Part shown: positions 33,955 to 43,476 of the stretch, one piece after another
Position numbering within the stretch: position 1 is the stretch's first letter
How the letters are laid out: every line of letters begins with the position of its first letter
Notes under the pieces: model-generated
Told to the model about the DNA's origin: nothing
The model's database searches: none
Seen by the model: the letters and a program-made list of their open reading frames with translations, nothing else
Made by a program: the position numbers and the translations under genes
Assembly: GCA_016284315.1 (NCBI GenBank)
Contig: JAEEOO010000049.1
Span: forward strand, 1-64,000
Source: Lachnospiraceae bacterium
Lineage (GTDB): Bacteria > Bacillota > Clostridia > Lachnospirales > Lachnospiraceae
Reading direction: 5' to 3'
Length of the DNA: 64,000 bases

Positions 33955-35454
33955 TTACATGAACTTGTTCACTTTGACGGTACGAACAAATTCAACATTG
34001 TCCCTTGTCTTGGCAAACATATCAAGGATGCGGTCGGTAGCTTCGTCAGGCTTAAGGCCGTTAAGAGCTTTTCTCATAACATTGATAGCCTCAAGTTCAT
34101 CGCCGCTAAGGAGAAGATCCTCTCTTCTGGTTCCGGACTTGGCAAGGTCGATAGCGGGGAAGATCCTTCTCTCGGAAAGCTTTCTGTCGAGAACGATCTC
34201 CATGTTACCGGTTCCCTTGAATTCCTCGTATACAACATCGTCCATCTTACTTCCGGTCTCAACAAGAGCGGTTGCAAGAACGGTAAGGCTTCCGCCTTCG
34301 CGCATGTTTCTCGCTGCACCGAAGAACCTCTTGGGCATATGGAGTGCTGCGGGATCGAGACCACCGGAAAGGGTACGTCCGCTGGGCGGGATAACCTGGT
34401 TATATGCACGGGTAAGTCTTGTGATGGAGTCAAGGAGGATTACAACATCCTCATGCTGCTCAACGAGTCTTCTTGCTCTCTCGATAACCATCTCGGCAAC
34501 ACGGATGTGATGCTCGGGCTGTTCGTCGAAGGTTGAGTAGATAACTTCTACATTCTGACCTGTGATAGCTTCCTTAATATCAGTAACTTCCTCGGGACGC
34601 TCATCAATAAGAAGAATGATCATATGGGTAAGGGGATCATTCTTAAGCATAGCATGGGCGATTTCCTTAAGGAGGGTTGTCTTACCGGCCTTCGGAGGAG
34701 ATACGATCATACCACGCTGTCCAAATCCAACAGGGCTTACAAGGTCCATGGCTCTCATAGCAACCTTACATCCGGGAGTCTCAAGCTTGATCCTCTTATC
34801 CGGGAAGATGGGGGTCAGATTCTCGAAGGATACTCTCTTTAAGGTTTCCTTTGCGGGCCTTCCGTTTACTTTCTCAAGGAAACATAAGGGGCTGAACTTT
34901 TCCTTCTCGCCTTTTGCTCTCTTGATTCCGGTAAGGATATCACCCGTTCTCAAACGGAATCCTCTGATCTGTAGAGGAGAAACATATACGTCATTCTCGC
35001 CAGGAAGGTAGTTGGCACTTCTGATGAATCCGAAGCCATCGGCCATAACCTCGAGGATACCCTCAACAACAGTATCGCCTTCCTGGGGAACATACTCCTC
35101 ATCGATTCCGGCAACGCGGTTTACTGCAGGCTTCTCAGCTTCCTCTGCGGGAGCGGCTGTCTTCTTCTCTTCATCAACAGTTTTTGCTTCCTGTTTGTCT
35201 GCAGGAGCAGCTTTTGCATCGGATGAGTATGATGACTTTGCCTTTGTATTTACAACAACTTTAACGTTTGATTTTGTCTTGGGTTTAGCGGCAGCCGCAG
35301 CAGCTGCAGCAGCTTCCTTCTTTCTCTTCTCATCTACTTCGATAAGAAGATCAACAAGTTCTTCTTTTTTAAGACCGGTAATGCCTTTAACGCCTCCGGC
35401 TTTAGCCAAAGCTTTAAGCTCTGTAAGTGGTAATGATAAAAGTTTTTCTCTCAT
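33955..35454 (-). CDS. rho: Transcription termination factor Rho
   Basis: 499 residues, longer than E. coli Rho (419) because of an insertion at about 50-120: a run of alanines, then Lys/Ala/Glu-rich sequence, a feature seen in many Gram-positive Rho proteins. The N-terminal Rho_N helices are at 1-45 (LTELKALAKAGGVKGITGLKKEEL). The RNA-binding cold-shock domain has GILEVMADGFGFIRS. Walker A is in SPPKAGKTTLL. It is a hexameric RNA helicase ending transcription. It lies upstream of rpmE on the same strand; AGAGG precedes the ATG. Confidence 0.97.
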   Translation of the reverse strand: MREKLLSLPLTELKALAKAGGVKGITGLKKEELVDLLIEVDEKRKKEAAAAAAAAAKPKTKSNVKVVVNTKAKSSYSSDAKAAPADKQEAKTVDEEKKTAAPAEEAEKPAVNRVAGIDEEYVPQEGDTVVEGILEVMADGFGFIRSANYLPGENDVYVSPLQIRGFRLRTGDILTGIKRAKGEKEKFSPLCFLEKVNGRPAKETLKRVSFENLTPIFPDKRIKLETPGCKVAMRAMDLVSPVGFGQRGMIVSPPKAGKTTLLKEIAHAMLKNDPLTHMIILLIDERPEEVTDIKEAITGQNVEVIYSTFDEQPEHHIRVAEMVIERARRLVEQHEDVVILLDSITRLTRAYNQVIPPSGRTLSGGLDPAALHMPKRFFGAARNMREGGSLTVLATALVETGSKMDDVVYEEFKGTGNMEIVLDRKLSERRIFPAIDLAKSGTRREDLLLSGDELEAINVMRKALNGLKPDEATDRILDMFAKTRDNVEFVRTVKVNKFM

Positions 35455-35620
35455 GATACCTCTTTCATTAAAAATAAAATTACAATTAATGCGGTTTCTG
35501 GTTTCTTGTTTAATTAACTACTTTTGACGGATTTTTTACTTTGATTAAAGCTAAATCGATTCGCAAATAAATGAATTCAGTACAATAACTATCATACTAA
35601 AGTAAAACCGGAAAAATAAA

Positions 35621-35644
35621 AGGAAACCTTATTTAAGGTTTCCT
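35621..35644 (-). terminator. Terminator of the tRNA operon
   Basis: A perfect 10-bp hairpin AGGAAACCTT / AAGGTTTCCT is followed by TTTATTTTTCC on the minus strand, just after tRNA-Met. Confidence 0.88.
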
Positions 35645-35656
35645 CTTTCGCTCGAG

Positions 35657-35730
35657 TAGCGAGAGGGGGATTCGAACCCTCGACACCGCGGGTATGAACC
35701 GCGTGCTCTAGCCAACTGAGCTATCTCGCC
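35657..35730 (-). tRNA. tRNA-Met (anticodon CAT, elongator-like)
   Basis: 74 nt. Acceptor GGCGAGA pairs with TCTCGCT (G1-T72 wobble), discriminator A. The anticodon stem CGCGG/CCGCG has the loop TTCATAC. A paired 1-72 position argues against the initiator type; a lysidine-modified tRNA-Ile with the same anticodon cannot be fully excluded. Confidence 0.9.
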
Positions 35731-35731
35731 G

Positions 35732-35804
35732 TGGAGCCTATAGGGCTCGAACCTATGACCCTCTGCTTGTAAGGCAGATGCTCTCCCAGCTGAGCTAAGA
35801 CTCC
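35732..35804 (-). tRNA. tRNA-Val (anticodon TAC)
   Basis: 73 nt. Acceptor GGAGTCT pairs with AGGCTCC (one wobble), discriminator A. The loop CTTACAA gives anticodon TAC. It is separated from tRNA-Met by one nucleotide. Confidence 0.95.
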
Positions 35805-35894
35805 GTATCGACCGGGCGTCGACTCATAGTAATATACTACATCAAAAACGCCTTGTCAACAATATTTTTTTGAATGTTTTTTCAAACATTCGAG

Positions 35895-35965
35895 CAGGGG
35901 AAGAGGGGATCGAACCCCCGTTAACGGTTTTGGAGACCGCCGCACTACCGCTGTACTATTCCCCT
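35895..35965 (-). tRNA. tRNA-Trp (anticodon CCA)
   Basis: 71 nt. Acceptor AGGGGAA pairs with TTCCCCT, discriminator G. The loop CTCCAAA gives anticodon CCA. It is first in the Trp-Val-Met operon on the minus strand. Confidence 0.95.
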
Positions 35966-36281
35966 ATAAGACAACACAAATGCGTTCCGCATTTGTTGCA
36001 AATGACGCGATGCCTTAACGCATTATTTGTCGCGGAGCGATTGCGCACGATGCGGTGTACTTCAGCGCATCGTGGCTTCACTAGCCACAAACTTAAAACG
36101 TCGGTTACTGTCTGAAACAGCAACCGACGTTTAATATATCATAACTTATGTAATAACGCAAGAAGAATTTAGCAGTTTAACAAAATAAATTTCACACGAA
36201 AATTTCACAGAACAAGTTTTGCTAAAAAGTAAGCGCAGCATAAAGCTGCGCCTACAATAATTATATTTACGAAATAATAAT
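35966..36281. other. 316-nt gap: hairpin-rich region before the tRNA operon
   Basis: No gene is seen. It holds several strong inverted repeats: 35976-35996 (ACAAATGCG/CGCATTTGT, loop 3), a weaker one at 36006-36034, 36046-36074 (CACGATGCG/CGCATCGTG) and 36096-36132, the terminator described separately. The part 36133-36281 is AT-rich with nothing recognised. Confidence 0.7.
36096..36132 (-). terminator. Hairpin after the FecR/InlB-repeat gene, probable terminator
   Basis: 11-bp arms AAACGTCGGTT / AACCGACGTTT enclose a smaller stem (CTGT/ACAG). On the minus strand TTTTAAGTTTG follows. It is 150 nt after the stop at 36282. Confidence 0.65.
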
Positions 36282-38330
36282 TTATAAGTGTGGTACCACA
36301 GTTCCCGGTTGATCGGTTTCTCTAAGAGAAAGTACTGGTGCCTGTGGGTTGCCCTGTTCTTTGAAATTCATCTCATAACCATTCGCATTCGAAACACTTT
36401 CAAAAGTATAGTTAACGTTATTACTGCAAGCATACGTCCATACATATGTACTATTATCGTATGTAAATACATAGTTGCCATCCTTTGTCTTTACCGTCAT
36501 AGGGAAGGAATGATGAACAGCATCTCCGGTATTAGCATCAAAAAACACGCCTTGAAAATGAAAGAATGACGCTATTCCTTTTATCGTATTTTCCTCAAGA
36601 ACAAAGGTAACTGCACCTCCACTATCAAGATCATACGGATATACGTAAGCAGTTCCGGGATTATTTGTAGTAGCATCCCCGAATGCTTTATATTCTACAA
36701 CATCTCCGGCCTTAAGAAGACCCTCAAAGTAGAAATAATAATAATTGTTTGCACCTCTGGAATTGCCGTTTTCATCCCATCTTTCTCCCGGAATAACAAA
36801 AGTCGAGCCATTCCCTCTTCCCCTTAAACGGATTGAGTTACCTCCGACTTCTTGTCCATAGGTTCCATCTTCTCCAAGATACATTAATGGCTCCATAGTA
36901 CCATTATTATCCACCGTCGCATACGTCCATCCAATCTTACCTGGATCAACCCCAAACTCAGCACTGATCTCTACATCCCCGGCAGGCATAGTAAATGTAT
37001 TATTATTTACGGTAACTCCGCCCCTAAGGACATTCCAAGCTTTCAATCTATAGAAAGTATTAATTGGAGTTGCAGTCAGTGTTACCGTATCGCCCTCTTT
37101 TGCACTTGCAGGACTTACGCTTACAGTACCCTTTGTAGTGTCTGTACTTGCAACACTGATAGAATATGTAGGCTTATTCTGTGATGTCGCCCATCCAAAT
37201 GCAGCACTGATCTTTACATTGGTTGCGGGCATTACGAATGTAGGCTTTTCTATTCCATTAGGATACTGAAGAGTTACGTTCTCATCAGGCTCCCATCTTG
37301 CAAGTTCTTTTCCTCCGTCAGCAACTGCTGTAAGAGTAATAACCTCGCCTTCTTTTGCTGAAGATGCACTGGCGGTTACAGTTCCTCCGTCGTATCCATA
37401 TACCGTGATGGTATATTTTACCTCTTCAGGTTCTTCCTCTTCTTCCTCTTCAGCTTCCTCTTCCTCTTCTGTCTCCCCGGCTACCTCTTCTTCCTCTTCA
37501 AGTTCTTCCACTATCTCTTCTTCAGCAGGTTCCTCTTCAGGCTCCTCCACCTCTTCTTCAAAAGTAGGCCACTCAAGGTCTGCCCAGTCAAAGTATGCTG
37601 GAGAAAGGGTCATAGCGTACTTCCAGAATTCTTCCTCTGTCGCGCCGCAAACCTCAAGGCACTGGGCTCTGCGCTCATCATCCCTTGCAAGTTCACTGAT
37701 GACCAAAAGAGGAAGGTCATATAAGGTATATTTCTTTTTGGTGTACTTTCCTGTTGAAGGATCGCGGCTCAGCCACTCTCCGGCCTTTACTTCAAAAGTT
37801 TCACCGGTTGTGGGATCGTTTACCTCAACATGACCTTCTACCAAGAAGAGATCATCCGCGCTGACATATCCGCAGGTACCGCGGATACCAACGATCATTG
37901 TAGATGTCTTGATGTCAAAGGATTCATCCTCCGCAAGAGCCTTGGTTACGTTAAAATACAAAGCTCCGCTTTCAAGATTAAGCTCAAGTTTCTTTCCTTC
38001 CTGACTTACAACAGTTTTAGAACTCTGATCAAGAGAAACTATCTTGTAGTCATCAAGGCCAAGACTTGCAAAACTCTCAGTTGCGGTTAAAACCTTGTTT
38101 CCATTATTAAGTCTTAAATTCTCTGTAATGGAAACATCTCGGTCCTTGCTGTCAAGAAGTGAAACCGTTCCCTGCATTCTAAGGAACCTGATGGTTGTTG
38201 CCACAAGGTCATTTTTACCGCTAAGAAGGATGATAGCTGCAACTGCGGCAGCCACTATCACTACTGCTCCGGCAACAATTCCTATTATTCCGGGCTTACC
38301 TATTTTAGGCTTTACTGCACTGTCTCCCAT
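36282..38330 (-). CDS. Surface protein with FecR domain and InlB-type repeats
   Basis: 682 residues. A membrane helix (about 14-37) leads into a FecR-type domain (about 55-195) with the hallmark VGIRGT near 148. Residues about 235-305 are a Glu/Pro-rich linker of almost only acidic residues. Two divergent InlB-type repeats follow (about 307-377 and about 385-460; YTITVYGYDGGTVTASASSAKEGE, FTMPAGDVEISAEFG). The rest (about 465-682) is beta-rich without a family. It is anchored with its bulk outside. Its leader begins with a stable hairpin at 38451-38501. Binding or adhesion is a guess. Confidence 0.85.
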   Translation of the reverse strand: MGDSAVKPKIGKPGIIGIVAGAVVIVAAAVAAIILLSGKNDLVATTIRFLRMQGTVSLLDSKDRDVSITENLRLNNGNKVLTATESFASLGLDDYKIVSLDQSSKTVVSQEGKKLELNLESGALYFNVTKALAEDESFDIKTSTMIVGIRGTCGYVSADDLFLVEGHVEVNDPTTGETFEVKAGEWLSRDPSTGKYTKKKYTLYDLPLLVISELARDDERRAQCLEVCGATEEEFWKYAMTLSPAYFDWADLEWPTFEEEVEEPEEEPAEEEIVEELEEEEEVAGETEEEEEAEEEEEEEPEEVKYTITVYGYDGGTVTASASSAKEGEVITLTAVADGGKELARWEPDENVTLQYPNGIEKPTFVMPATNVKISAAFGWATSQNKPTYSISVASTDTTKGTVSVSPASAKEGDTVTLTATPINTFYRLKAWNVLRGGVTVNNNTFTMPAGDVEISAEFGVDPGKIGWTYATVDNNGTMEPLMYLGEDGTYGQEVGGNSIRLRGRGNGSTFVIPGERWDENGNSRGANNYYYFYFEGLLKAGDVVEYKAFGDATTNNPGTAYVYPYDLDSGGAVTFVLEENTIKGIASFFHFQGVFFDANTGDAVHHSFPMTVKTKDGNYVFTYDNSTYVWTYACSNNVNYTFESVSNANGYEMNFKEQGNPQAPVLSLRETDQPGTVVPHL

Positions 38331-38450
38331 AACTTTCTCTCCAAAAAATTAATAGTTAAACCGAATTACAGTTATAAACACAAAAAGGGTAAAACAAAAA
38401 AATCAAAAACCGACTGACTAAAGGACATTTAAAAGGACACTAAAAGAAAA

Positions 38451-38501
38451 GTGCGGAACACCCCCTTGCCTTTTGAATAGGCTCTCGGGGAAACTCCACA
38501 C
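38451..38501 (-). ncRNA. Three-part hairpin at the start of a transcript (structured leader or small RNA)
   Basis: On the minus strand GTGTGGA pairs with TCCGCAC, CCCC with GGGG, and GCCT with AGGC, with an internal loop GAGA/AA. A T-rich tract (TTTTCTTTTAG) follows. A promoter ends 3-4 nt upstream, so the RNA begins exactly with the hairpin. It could be a short RNA, an attenuator for the 36282-38330 gene, or just the radA terminator. No known class was recognised. Confidence 0.4.
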
Positions 38502-38504
38502 TAG

Positions 38505-38534
38505 ATTGTAACACATGTGATTTACATAAATCAA
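38505..38534 (-). promoter_or_regulatory. Promoter before the structured leader
   Basis: -35 TTGATT (38529-38534) and extended -10 TGTTACAAT (hexamer 38505-38510), spacer 18 bp. The spacer contains the palindrome CACATGTG. Confidence 0.55.
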
Positions 38535-38560
38535 TGATTTTAAGCGATTTTCAGGTTTAT

Positions 38561-39937
38561 TTATACGATCTTGTCAATGGCTTCCCTTACATTGGAGACG
38601 CCGATGACCTCTACGTTCCCTGCTTTCTTGCACTCTTCTTCGCAACTCTTGGGAACTATAAGAGTCTTAAAGCCCAGTTTAGCGGCTTCCGCAGCCCGCT
38701 GTCTTGCGTTCGAAACGCTTCTTACTTCACCGGAAAGGCCAACCTCACCGAAGGCAACGATCTCAGGGCTAAGGGCTTTATTCTTAAAACTGGACACCAC
38801 AGCAAGGACGATTCCAAGGTCTATAGCGGGCTCAGTCACTTTCATACCACCTGTTATGTTTACGTAAGCATCGCAATCTCCCAATGAAAGACCGCATCTT
38901 TTCTCAAGAACAGCCATAAGGAGATTTACTCTGTTATAATCCGTACCGTTAGCCTGGCGTCTGGGAAGTCCGAAATTGGTACGGCACACGAGGGCCTGGA
39001 TTTCCATAAGAAGGGGCCTTGTTCCTTCAACAGAGCAGGTAACTATGCTTCCGGATGCATCCTGAGGACGACCGTCCAGCATGAACTCAGAAGGATTCAG
39101 GACTTCAGTAAGTCCCTCCTGTCTCATTTCGAATACACCTATCTCATCAGTGGATCCAAAACGGTTCTTAACGCCGCGAAGCACTCTGTATGAAGCATGT
39201 CTGTCTCCTTCAAAGTAAAGAACGGTATCCACCATATGTTCAAGGACTCTGGGGCCGGCTACAGCTCCATCCTTGGTTACATGACCAACAATAAAAATAG
39301 AAACTCCCAGTCCCTTGGCAAGCTGTAAAAGAACCGCTGTGGTCTCCCTTACCTGGCTGACGCTTCCGGGAGCGGAACTGATGTCCTCACTGTACATTGT
39401 CTGTATTGAGTCTATTACAATAACACCCGGTTTCTTTTGCTTTATGACCTCTGAAATGATGCCAAGATCATTCTCGCAAAGAAGGCTCATCTTATCCGTA
39501 AAGCTTCCGATCCTGTCGGCGCGAAGCTTTATCTGGACCTTGGATTCCTCACCTGATACATAGAGTACATCCGTACCTTTTTCAGAGAGGTTACGGCACA
39601 CCTGAAGAAGCAGGGTTGACTTACCGATTCCGGGATCACCACCCACGAGTGTCAGGCTTCCTGCTACAATACCGCCGCCAAGGACTCTGTCCAGTTCTCC
39701 GATGCCTGTAAGGAGCTTGTCATCTTCCTTAACGGAAACCTCAGAAAGGGTAACCACCTCGGATGAAAGAGCGCTTCTTTTGCTTGCCGCAGTGCCTTTC
39801 TTTATATCTTCTTTTGAAACCGTCTCTTCAACAAAAGTATTCCATTCTTTACAAGCCGGGCACTGTCCCATCCATTTGGATGACTCATATCCGCACTCGT
39901 TACAGAAGAAGACCGATGTCATTTTCTTTGTTGCCAT
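38561..39937 (-). CDS. radA: DNA repair protein RadA (Sms)
   Basis: 458 residues from the ATG giving MATKKMTSVFFCNECGYES; the upstream in-frame ATG at 39973 has no good ribosome site. The zinc finger CNECG...CPACK is at about 11-30. The RecA-like core has GGDPGIGKST, and the RadA signature is KNRFGSTDEIGVFEM. The C-terminal Lon-protease-like domain starts near 310. It helps branch migration in recombinational repair. It stands alone between a terminator and the structured leader. Confidence 0.97.
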   Translation of the reverse strand: MATKKMTSVFFCNECGYESSKWMGQCPACKEWNTFVEETVSKEDIKKGTAASKRSALSSEVVTLSEVSVKEDDKLLTGIGELDRVLGGGIVAGSLTLVGGDPGIGKSTLLLQVCRNLSEKGTDVLYVSGEESKVQIKLRADRIGSFTDKMSLLCENDLGIISEVIKQKKPGVIVIDSIQTMYSEDISSAPGSVSQVRETTAVLLQLAKGLGVSIFIVGHVTKDGAVAGPRVLEHMVDTVLYFEGDRHASYRVLRGVKNRFGSTDEIGVFEMRQEGLTEVLNPSEFMLDGRPQDASGSIVTCSVEGTRPLLMEIQALVCRTNFGLPRRQANGTDYNRVNLLMAVLEKRCGLSLGDCDAYVNITGGMKVTEPAIDLGIVLAVVSSFKNKALSPEIVAFGEVGLSGEVRSVSNARQRAAEAAKLGFKTLIVPKSCEEECKKAGNVEVIGVSNVREAIDKIV

Positions 39938-39969
39938 TAAAACTATTCCCCAAATCTTTCCTAAAAAAT

Positions 39970-39992
39970 GCACCCGACTTATTGCCGGGTGC
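39970..39992 (-). terminator. Terminator of the 137-residue protein gene
   Basis: 7-bp arms GCACCCG / CGGGTGC are followed by ATTTTTTAG on the minus strand, 16 nt after the stop at 40008. Confidence 0.85.
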
Positions 39993-40007
39993 CTATACCT
40001 TATTTAA

Positions 40008-40421
40008 TTAAGCTTTTACAACCTTTACTGCAACAGCGTCCGCATTTGCAGTCTCAACACTGACGGAAAGTTTTCCGCCAAGTCCGGTCTGTACCTTTCC
40101 GGTGCTTGCGCCGTTTACGAAGATTTCGTAAGAAGTCTCATCTTCGAGTCCCAAAGTGATCTGAGCATCCTCAGCTCCCTCAACGGTGAACTCGATTCCG
40201 TCTGCGGTCTCTTTAAATCCGTTAACTGCTGTTCCGGGAACGGATTCGTAAAGGAACAATCCATTTTTCTCCAGCTTGGTGATCTCGTTAAAGGTCTTAA
40301 CCTTAAGAAGATCGCCGCCAACGGGGAAGTCCTCAACCTTAGACTTTTGGGCTAATTCGTAGTTTCCAAAACTAATGCTGCCATCCGCTTCTTTGCGGAT
40401 CAACTCATTTACAACAGCCAT
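40008..40421 (-). CDS. Small conserved-looking protein of unknown function
   Basis: 137 residues, no signal peptide or membrane segment, slightly acidic. GGAGG lies 9-11 nt before the ATG. The sequence has alternating beta-like segments (ADGIEFTVEGAEDAQITLGLEDETSYEIFVNG, about 72-103, split here by charged turns), resembling small Lachnospiraceae proteins sometimes labelled endosialidase-like; that label is not supported by any catalytic residue seen. It is a single-gene unit between clpC and radA with its own terminator. Function unknown. Confidence 0.8.
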   Translation of the reverse strand: MAVVNELIRKEADGSISFGNYELAQKSKVEDFPVGGDLLKVKTFNEITKLEKNGLFLYESVPGTAVNGFKETADGIEFTVEGAEDAQITLGLEDETSYEIFVNGASTGKVQTGLGGKLSVSVETANADAVAVKVVKA

Positions 40422-40523
40422 TTTAAATTTTCCTCCGAAAAAAATACCTTGGGGGTCAATGCCCCTGCTACACTTCTATTTTACTTGTCATAAAAGTTAA
40501 AGTAAATAGATTTAATGAGAATT

Positions 40524-42959
40524 TCATTTAACAACAAACGTTACTTTTCCGTCCTTGGCACCTACCGAAACTTTGTCTCCCGGCTTAACCTTTTTGGAGA
40601 GGATTTCCTCCGCAAGAGCATCCTCGATCTCGGACTGAATGCCTCTTCTCAAGGGTCTTGCACCCATCTTCTTGTCAGCGAATTTCTTGACAATGTGCTC
40701 TTTAAGAGCAGGAGTGAAGGTGAGTTTGATATTCATCTGGTTCTCGCATCTGGTGGCAAGTTCCTTGGTAAGAAGGTTAACGATGGCCTTCATGTCATCG
40801 TCAGTGAGCTGATGGAATACAAGGATATCATCAATACGGTTGATAAACTCGGGCTTGAAGGATTTCTTAACTTCCTCCATTACTGCGGACTTCATCTTCT
40901 CATAGTCCTTCTTTTCACTCTTTTCAGTGGCAAAGCCAAGGTTCTTGGGATCCACGATCCTCTGAGCTCCTGCGTTAGAAGTCATGATAAGAATTGTATT
41001 CTTAAAGGAGATCTTGCGTCCCTTTGAATCCGTGATATGGCCTTCATCAAGCACCTGAAGAAGGATATTGAATACATCGGGATGGGCCTTCTCAATCTCG
41101 TCAAAAAGGACTACGGAATAGGGGTTCTTTCTGATCTTGTCGGTAAGCTGTCCGCCCTCTTCAAAGCCTACATATCCCGGAGGTGAACCGATCATCTTTG
41201 AAACGCTGTGGCCTTCCATGTACTCCGACATGTCGACTCTTATAATAGCGTCCTCAGAGCCAAACATAGCCTCTGCAAGAGCCTTTGAAAGTTCGGTCTT
41301 ACCAACACCGGTAGGTCCTAAGAAAAGGAAGGAACCGATGGGTCTGTTAGGGCTCTTGAGGCCTACTCTGCCTCGTCTCATGGCCTTGGAGATGGAATCA
41401 ACCGCCTCATTCTGGCCGATGACACGCTTATGAAGGATGGACTCAAGCTTAAGAAGTCTCTCAGTCTCCTTCTCCGCAAGCTTTGTAACAGGGATCTTTG
41501 TCCACATGGCAACAACCGCTGCGATGGAATCCTCGTCGATAGAGTAAGTGTAATCCCCTGCTTTTTCCTGCATCTTATTTTGGAGGCGCTCATACTTCTT
41601 GATCAGCGCATCCTGTTTTTCTTTTAATTCATGAGCCTGTAAAAAGGCCTCCATCCTGATGGAAAGTTCGATCTGACGGTCCATCTTCTGGATCTGGTCA
41701 GCAAGTTCGCGTAATTTACCGGGCTTTTCCATGCTGCGAAGCTTTGCACTTGCAGCGGCTTCGTCGATAAGGTCAATGGCCTTGTCAGGAAGATTACGGT
41801 CGTTGATATATCTTGCTGAGAGCCTTACAGCTGCCTCAACAGCAGACTGAGTTATCTCAACATGATGATGCTCCTCGTACTTGCCCTTGATGCCTTCAAG
41901 GATACGTATAGCCTCTTCCTGGGTGGGTTCTTCAACGGTAACGGGCTGGAAACGTCTCTCAAGCGCCGCATCCTTCTCAACGTACTTTCTGTACTCAGCG
42001 ATGGTGGTAGCACCAATTAGCTGAAGTTCTCCTCTTGCAAGAGAAGGCTTCATGATATTTGAAGCATCGATGGCACCTTCTGCGCCACCTGCGCCGATAA
42101 GTGTGTGGAGCTCATCAAGGAAAAGGATAACATTTCCATCCTCGATAACCTCGTGGATCACGCGCTTGATACGCTCCTCAAACTCACCCCTATACTTACT
42201 TCCGGCAACCATTCCTGAAAGGTCAAGGGTAAGAAGTCTTTTATTTCTTACTGTCTCGGGAACATCGCCGGAAACGATCCTCTGGGCAAGGCCCTCAACA
42301 ACCGCTGTTTTACCTACACCGGGCTCACCGATGAGGCAGGGATTGTTCTTGGTCCTTCTGCTAAGGATCTGGATAACACGGCTGATCTCCTCATTTCTTC
42401 CGATAACGGGATCAAGCTTGCCATCTTCAGCAAGAGCAGTAAGATCACGGCTGTACTGGGAGAGCATGGACTGCTTTCCCTTTGCGGTCTTGGCTCCGAG
42501 ATCTTCCTTTGCAAGAGCAGGATCCTCACCGATAGCGGCAAGAGTGTCCGCATAGATCTTCTGTACATTGGTTCCGGGGGCTGCAAGAAGTCTTGCTGCC
42601 ACATTCTCACCCTCTTTAATAATGGCAAGAAGGATATGCTCGGTACCAATCTCTTTCTGGCCGAATCTCTCGGCTGTTCTTCCGGCTTCTTCAAGAATGA
42701 GCTCTGCTCTGGGGGAATAGATTCCCCTCTCTCTTATAGCAACATTCTTGTCGAAAGAGATCATGTCCTTGATCATCTCTTCGTATTTATCCGGAAATAC
42801 ACCATTGTCTCTTAAAACTTTACCGGCTACACTGGTTTCATCCTTGAGCAGTCCGGCTAAAATATGTTCTGACCCGATATAACCCTGATGGAACTTGCGC
42901 GCACAATTGGCAGCTTCTTTAAGAGCTTCCTGCGCTTTTTGAGTAAATTTACCCTGCAA
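40524..42959 (-). CDS. clpC: ATP-dependent Clp protease ATP-binding subunit ClpC
   Basis: 811 residues from a TTG start with AGGAGG upstream. It has two Clp_N repeats (1-150), AAA-1 with GEPGVGKT, a UVR-like middle segment ([15 protein letters not shown]) and AAA-2 with GPTGVGKT, then the C-terminal ClpB_D2 part. It unfolds proteins for ClpP. The usual ctsR-mcsA-mcsB genes are not next to it. Instead a YtrA-type GntR repressor gene precedes it by 26 nt, so it may be under a different control than in Bacillus. Confidence 0.95.
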   Translation of the reverse strand: MQGKFTQKAQEALKEAANCARKFHQGYIGSEHILAGLLKDETSVAGKVLRDNGVFPDKYEEMIKDMISFDKNVAIRERGIYSPRAELILEEAGRTAERFGQKEIGTEHILLAIIKEGENVAARLLAAPGTNVQKIYADTLAAIGEDPALAKEDLGAKTAKGKQSMLSQYSRDLTALAEDGKLDPVIGRNEEISRVIQILSRRTKNNPCLIGEPGVGKTAVVEGLAQRIVSGDVPETVRNKRLLTLDLSGMVAGSKYRGEFEERIKRVIHEVIEDGNVILFLDELHTLIGAGGAEGAIDASNIMKPSLARGELQLIGATTIAEYRKYVEKDAALERRFQPVTVEEPTQEEAIRILEGIKGKYEEHHHVEITQSAVEAAVRLSARYINDRNLPDKAIDLIDEAAASAKLRSMEKPGKLRELADQIQKMDRQIELSIRMEAFLQAHELKEKQDALIKKYERLQNKMQEKAGDYTYSIDEDSIAAVVAMWTKIPVTKLAEKETERLLKLESILHKRVIGQNEAVDSISKAMRRGRVGLKSPNRPIGSFLFLGPTGVGKTELSKALAEAMFGSEDAIIRVDMSEYMEGHSVSKMIGSPPGYVGFEEGGQLTDKIRKNPYSVVLFDEIEKAHPDVFNILLQVLDEGHITDSKGRKISFKNTILIMTSNAGAQRIVDPKNLGFATEKSEKKDYEKMKSAVMEEVKKSFKPEFINRIDDILVFHQLTDDDMKAIVNLLTKELATRCENQMNIKLTFTPALKEHIVKKFADKKMGARPLRRGIQSEIEDALAEEILSKKVKPGDKVSVGAKDGKVTFVVK

Positions 42960-42985
42960 TTTTCTATTCCTCCTATGGGATTATT

Positions 42986-43357
42986 TTAAAAACCGTATTC
43001 TTTATAAATATCATCGATCATTTTGTGGAGTTCTTCTTTAGAAACGTTTCTGCACACGGCTTCAAGTACAGTAGAACTTAGAATATTGCGAATTTGACGC
43101 AAATGTTCCTCCTTAGCCTCTGAAACGGATATGACCGCTCCACGACGCCTGTCGACCTTTACGTATCCTTCGCTTCTTAAAACGGAGTATGCCTTATTGA
43201 CGGTATGCATATTAATGCCGATCTCATCCGCCAAGGTTCTTACACTGGGAAGCACATCGCCCTCGTGAAAAGTGTTGGTGGCAATACCAAGGATTATTTG
43301 ATTTCTCAGCTGAAGATACAAAGCTTCGTCACTGTTAAAATCTATCTCGATAAGCAT
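42986..43357 (-). CDS. GntR-family repressor, YtrA type
   Basis: 123 residues, the short YtrA layout: a winged helix-turn-helix (about 10-76; LPSVRTLADEIGINMHTVNKAYSVLRSEGYV) followed by a short dimerisation tail without a ligand domain. YtrA-type repressors bind long palindromes over their own promoters and mostly control membrane transport operons. Here the next gene is clpC. The 37-nt palindrome at 43398-43434, next to a TTGACA box, is the probable operator. Confidence 0.9.
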   Translation of the reverse strand: MLIEIDFNSDEALYLQLRNQIILGIATNTFHEGDVLPSVRTLADEIGINMHTVNKAYSVLRSEGYVKVDRRRGAVISVSEAKEEHLRQIRNILSSTVLEAVCRNVSKEELHKMIDDIYKEYGF

Positions 43358-43397
43358 CCCGATCCTCCAAAAAGATCCAAAGGTCTTTTTAGACTAC

Positions 43398-43444
43398 AAG
43401 ACCTCTGTTATAGAAATGTTATAACAGAGGTCTTTTGATGTCAA
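43398..43444 (-). promoter_or_regulatory. Palindromic operator over the GntR-clpC promoter
   Basis: Perfect 15-bp arms AAGACCTCTGTTATA / TATAACAGAGGTCTT with a 7-nt loop (43398-43434). A -35 TTGACA lies at 43439-43444 and -10-like TATAAC/TAACAT boxes fall inside the palindrome. The same hairpin could also end the SH3 gene transcript from 43477. Confidence 0.75.
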
Positions 43445-43476
43445 TTTGTATTACCAAATTTTATTATCTTTTAAGA

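Noticed and set aside
33946-35527. Long plus-strand frames over rho
   Set aside because: They are antisense to a complete rho gene with all motifs; codon-driven shadows are common in this window.
38451-38501. 6S RNA or SRP RNA
   Set aside because: Too short, and the large central bubble of 6S RNA or the GGAAGGAAGC-type core of SRP RNA is absent.
40008-40421. Endosialidase function for the 137-residue protein
   Set aside because: The name is a database habit for similar small proteins; no glycosidase motif is visible, so it is left as unknown.
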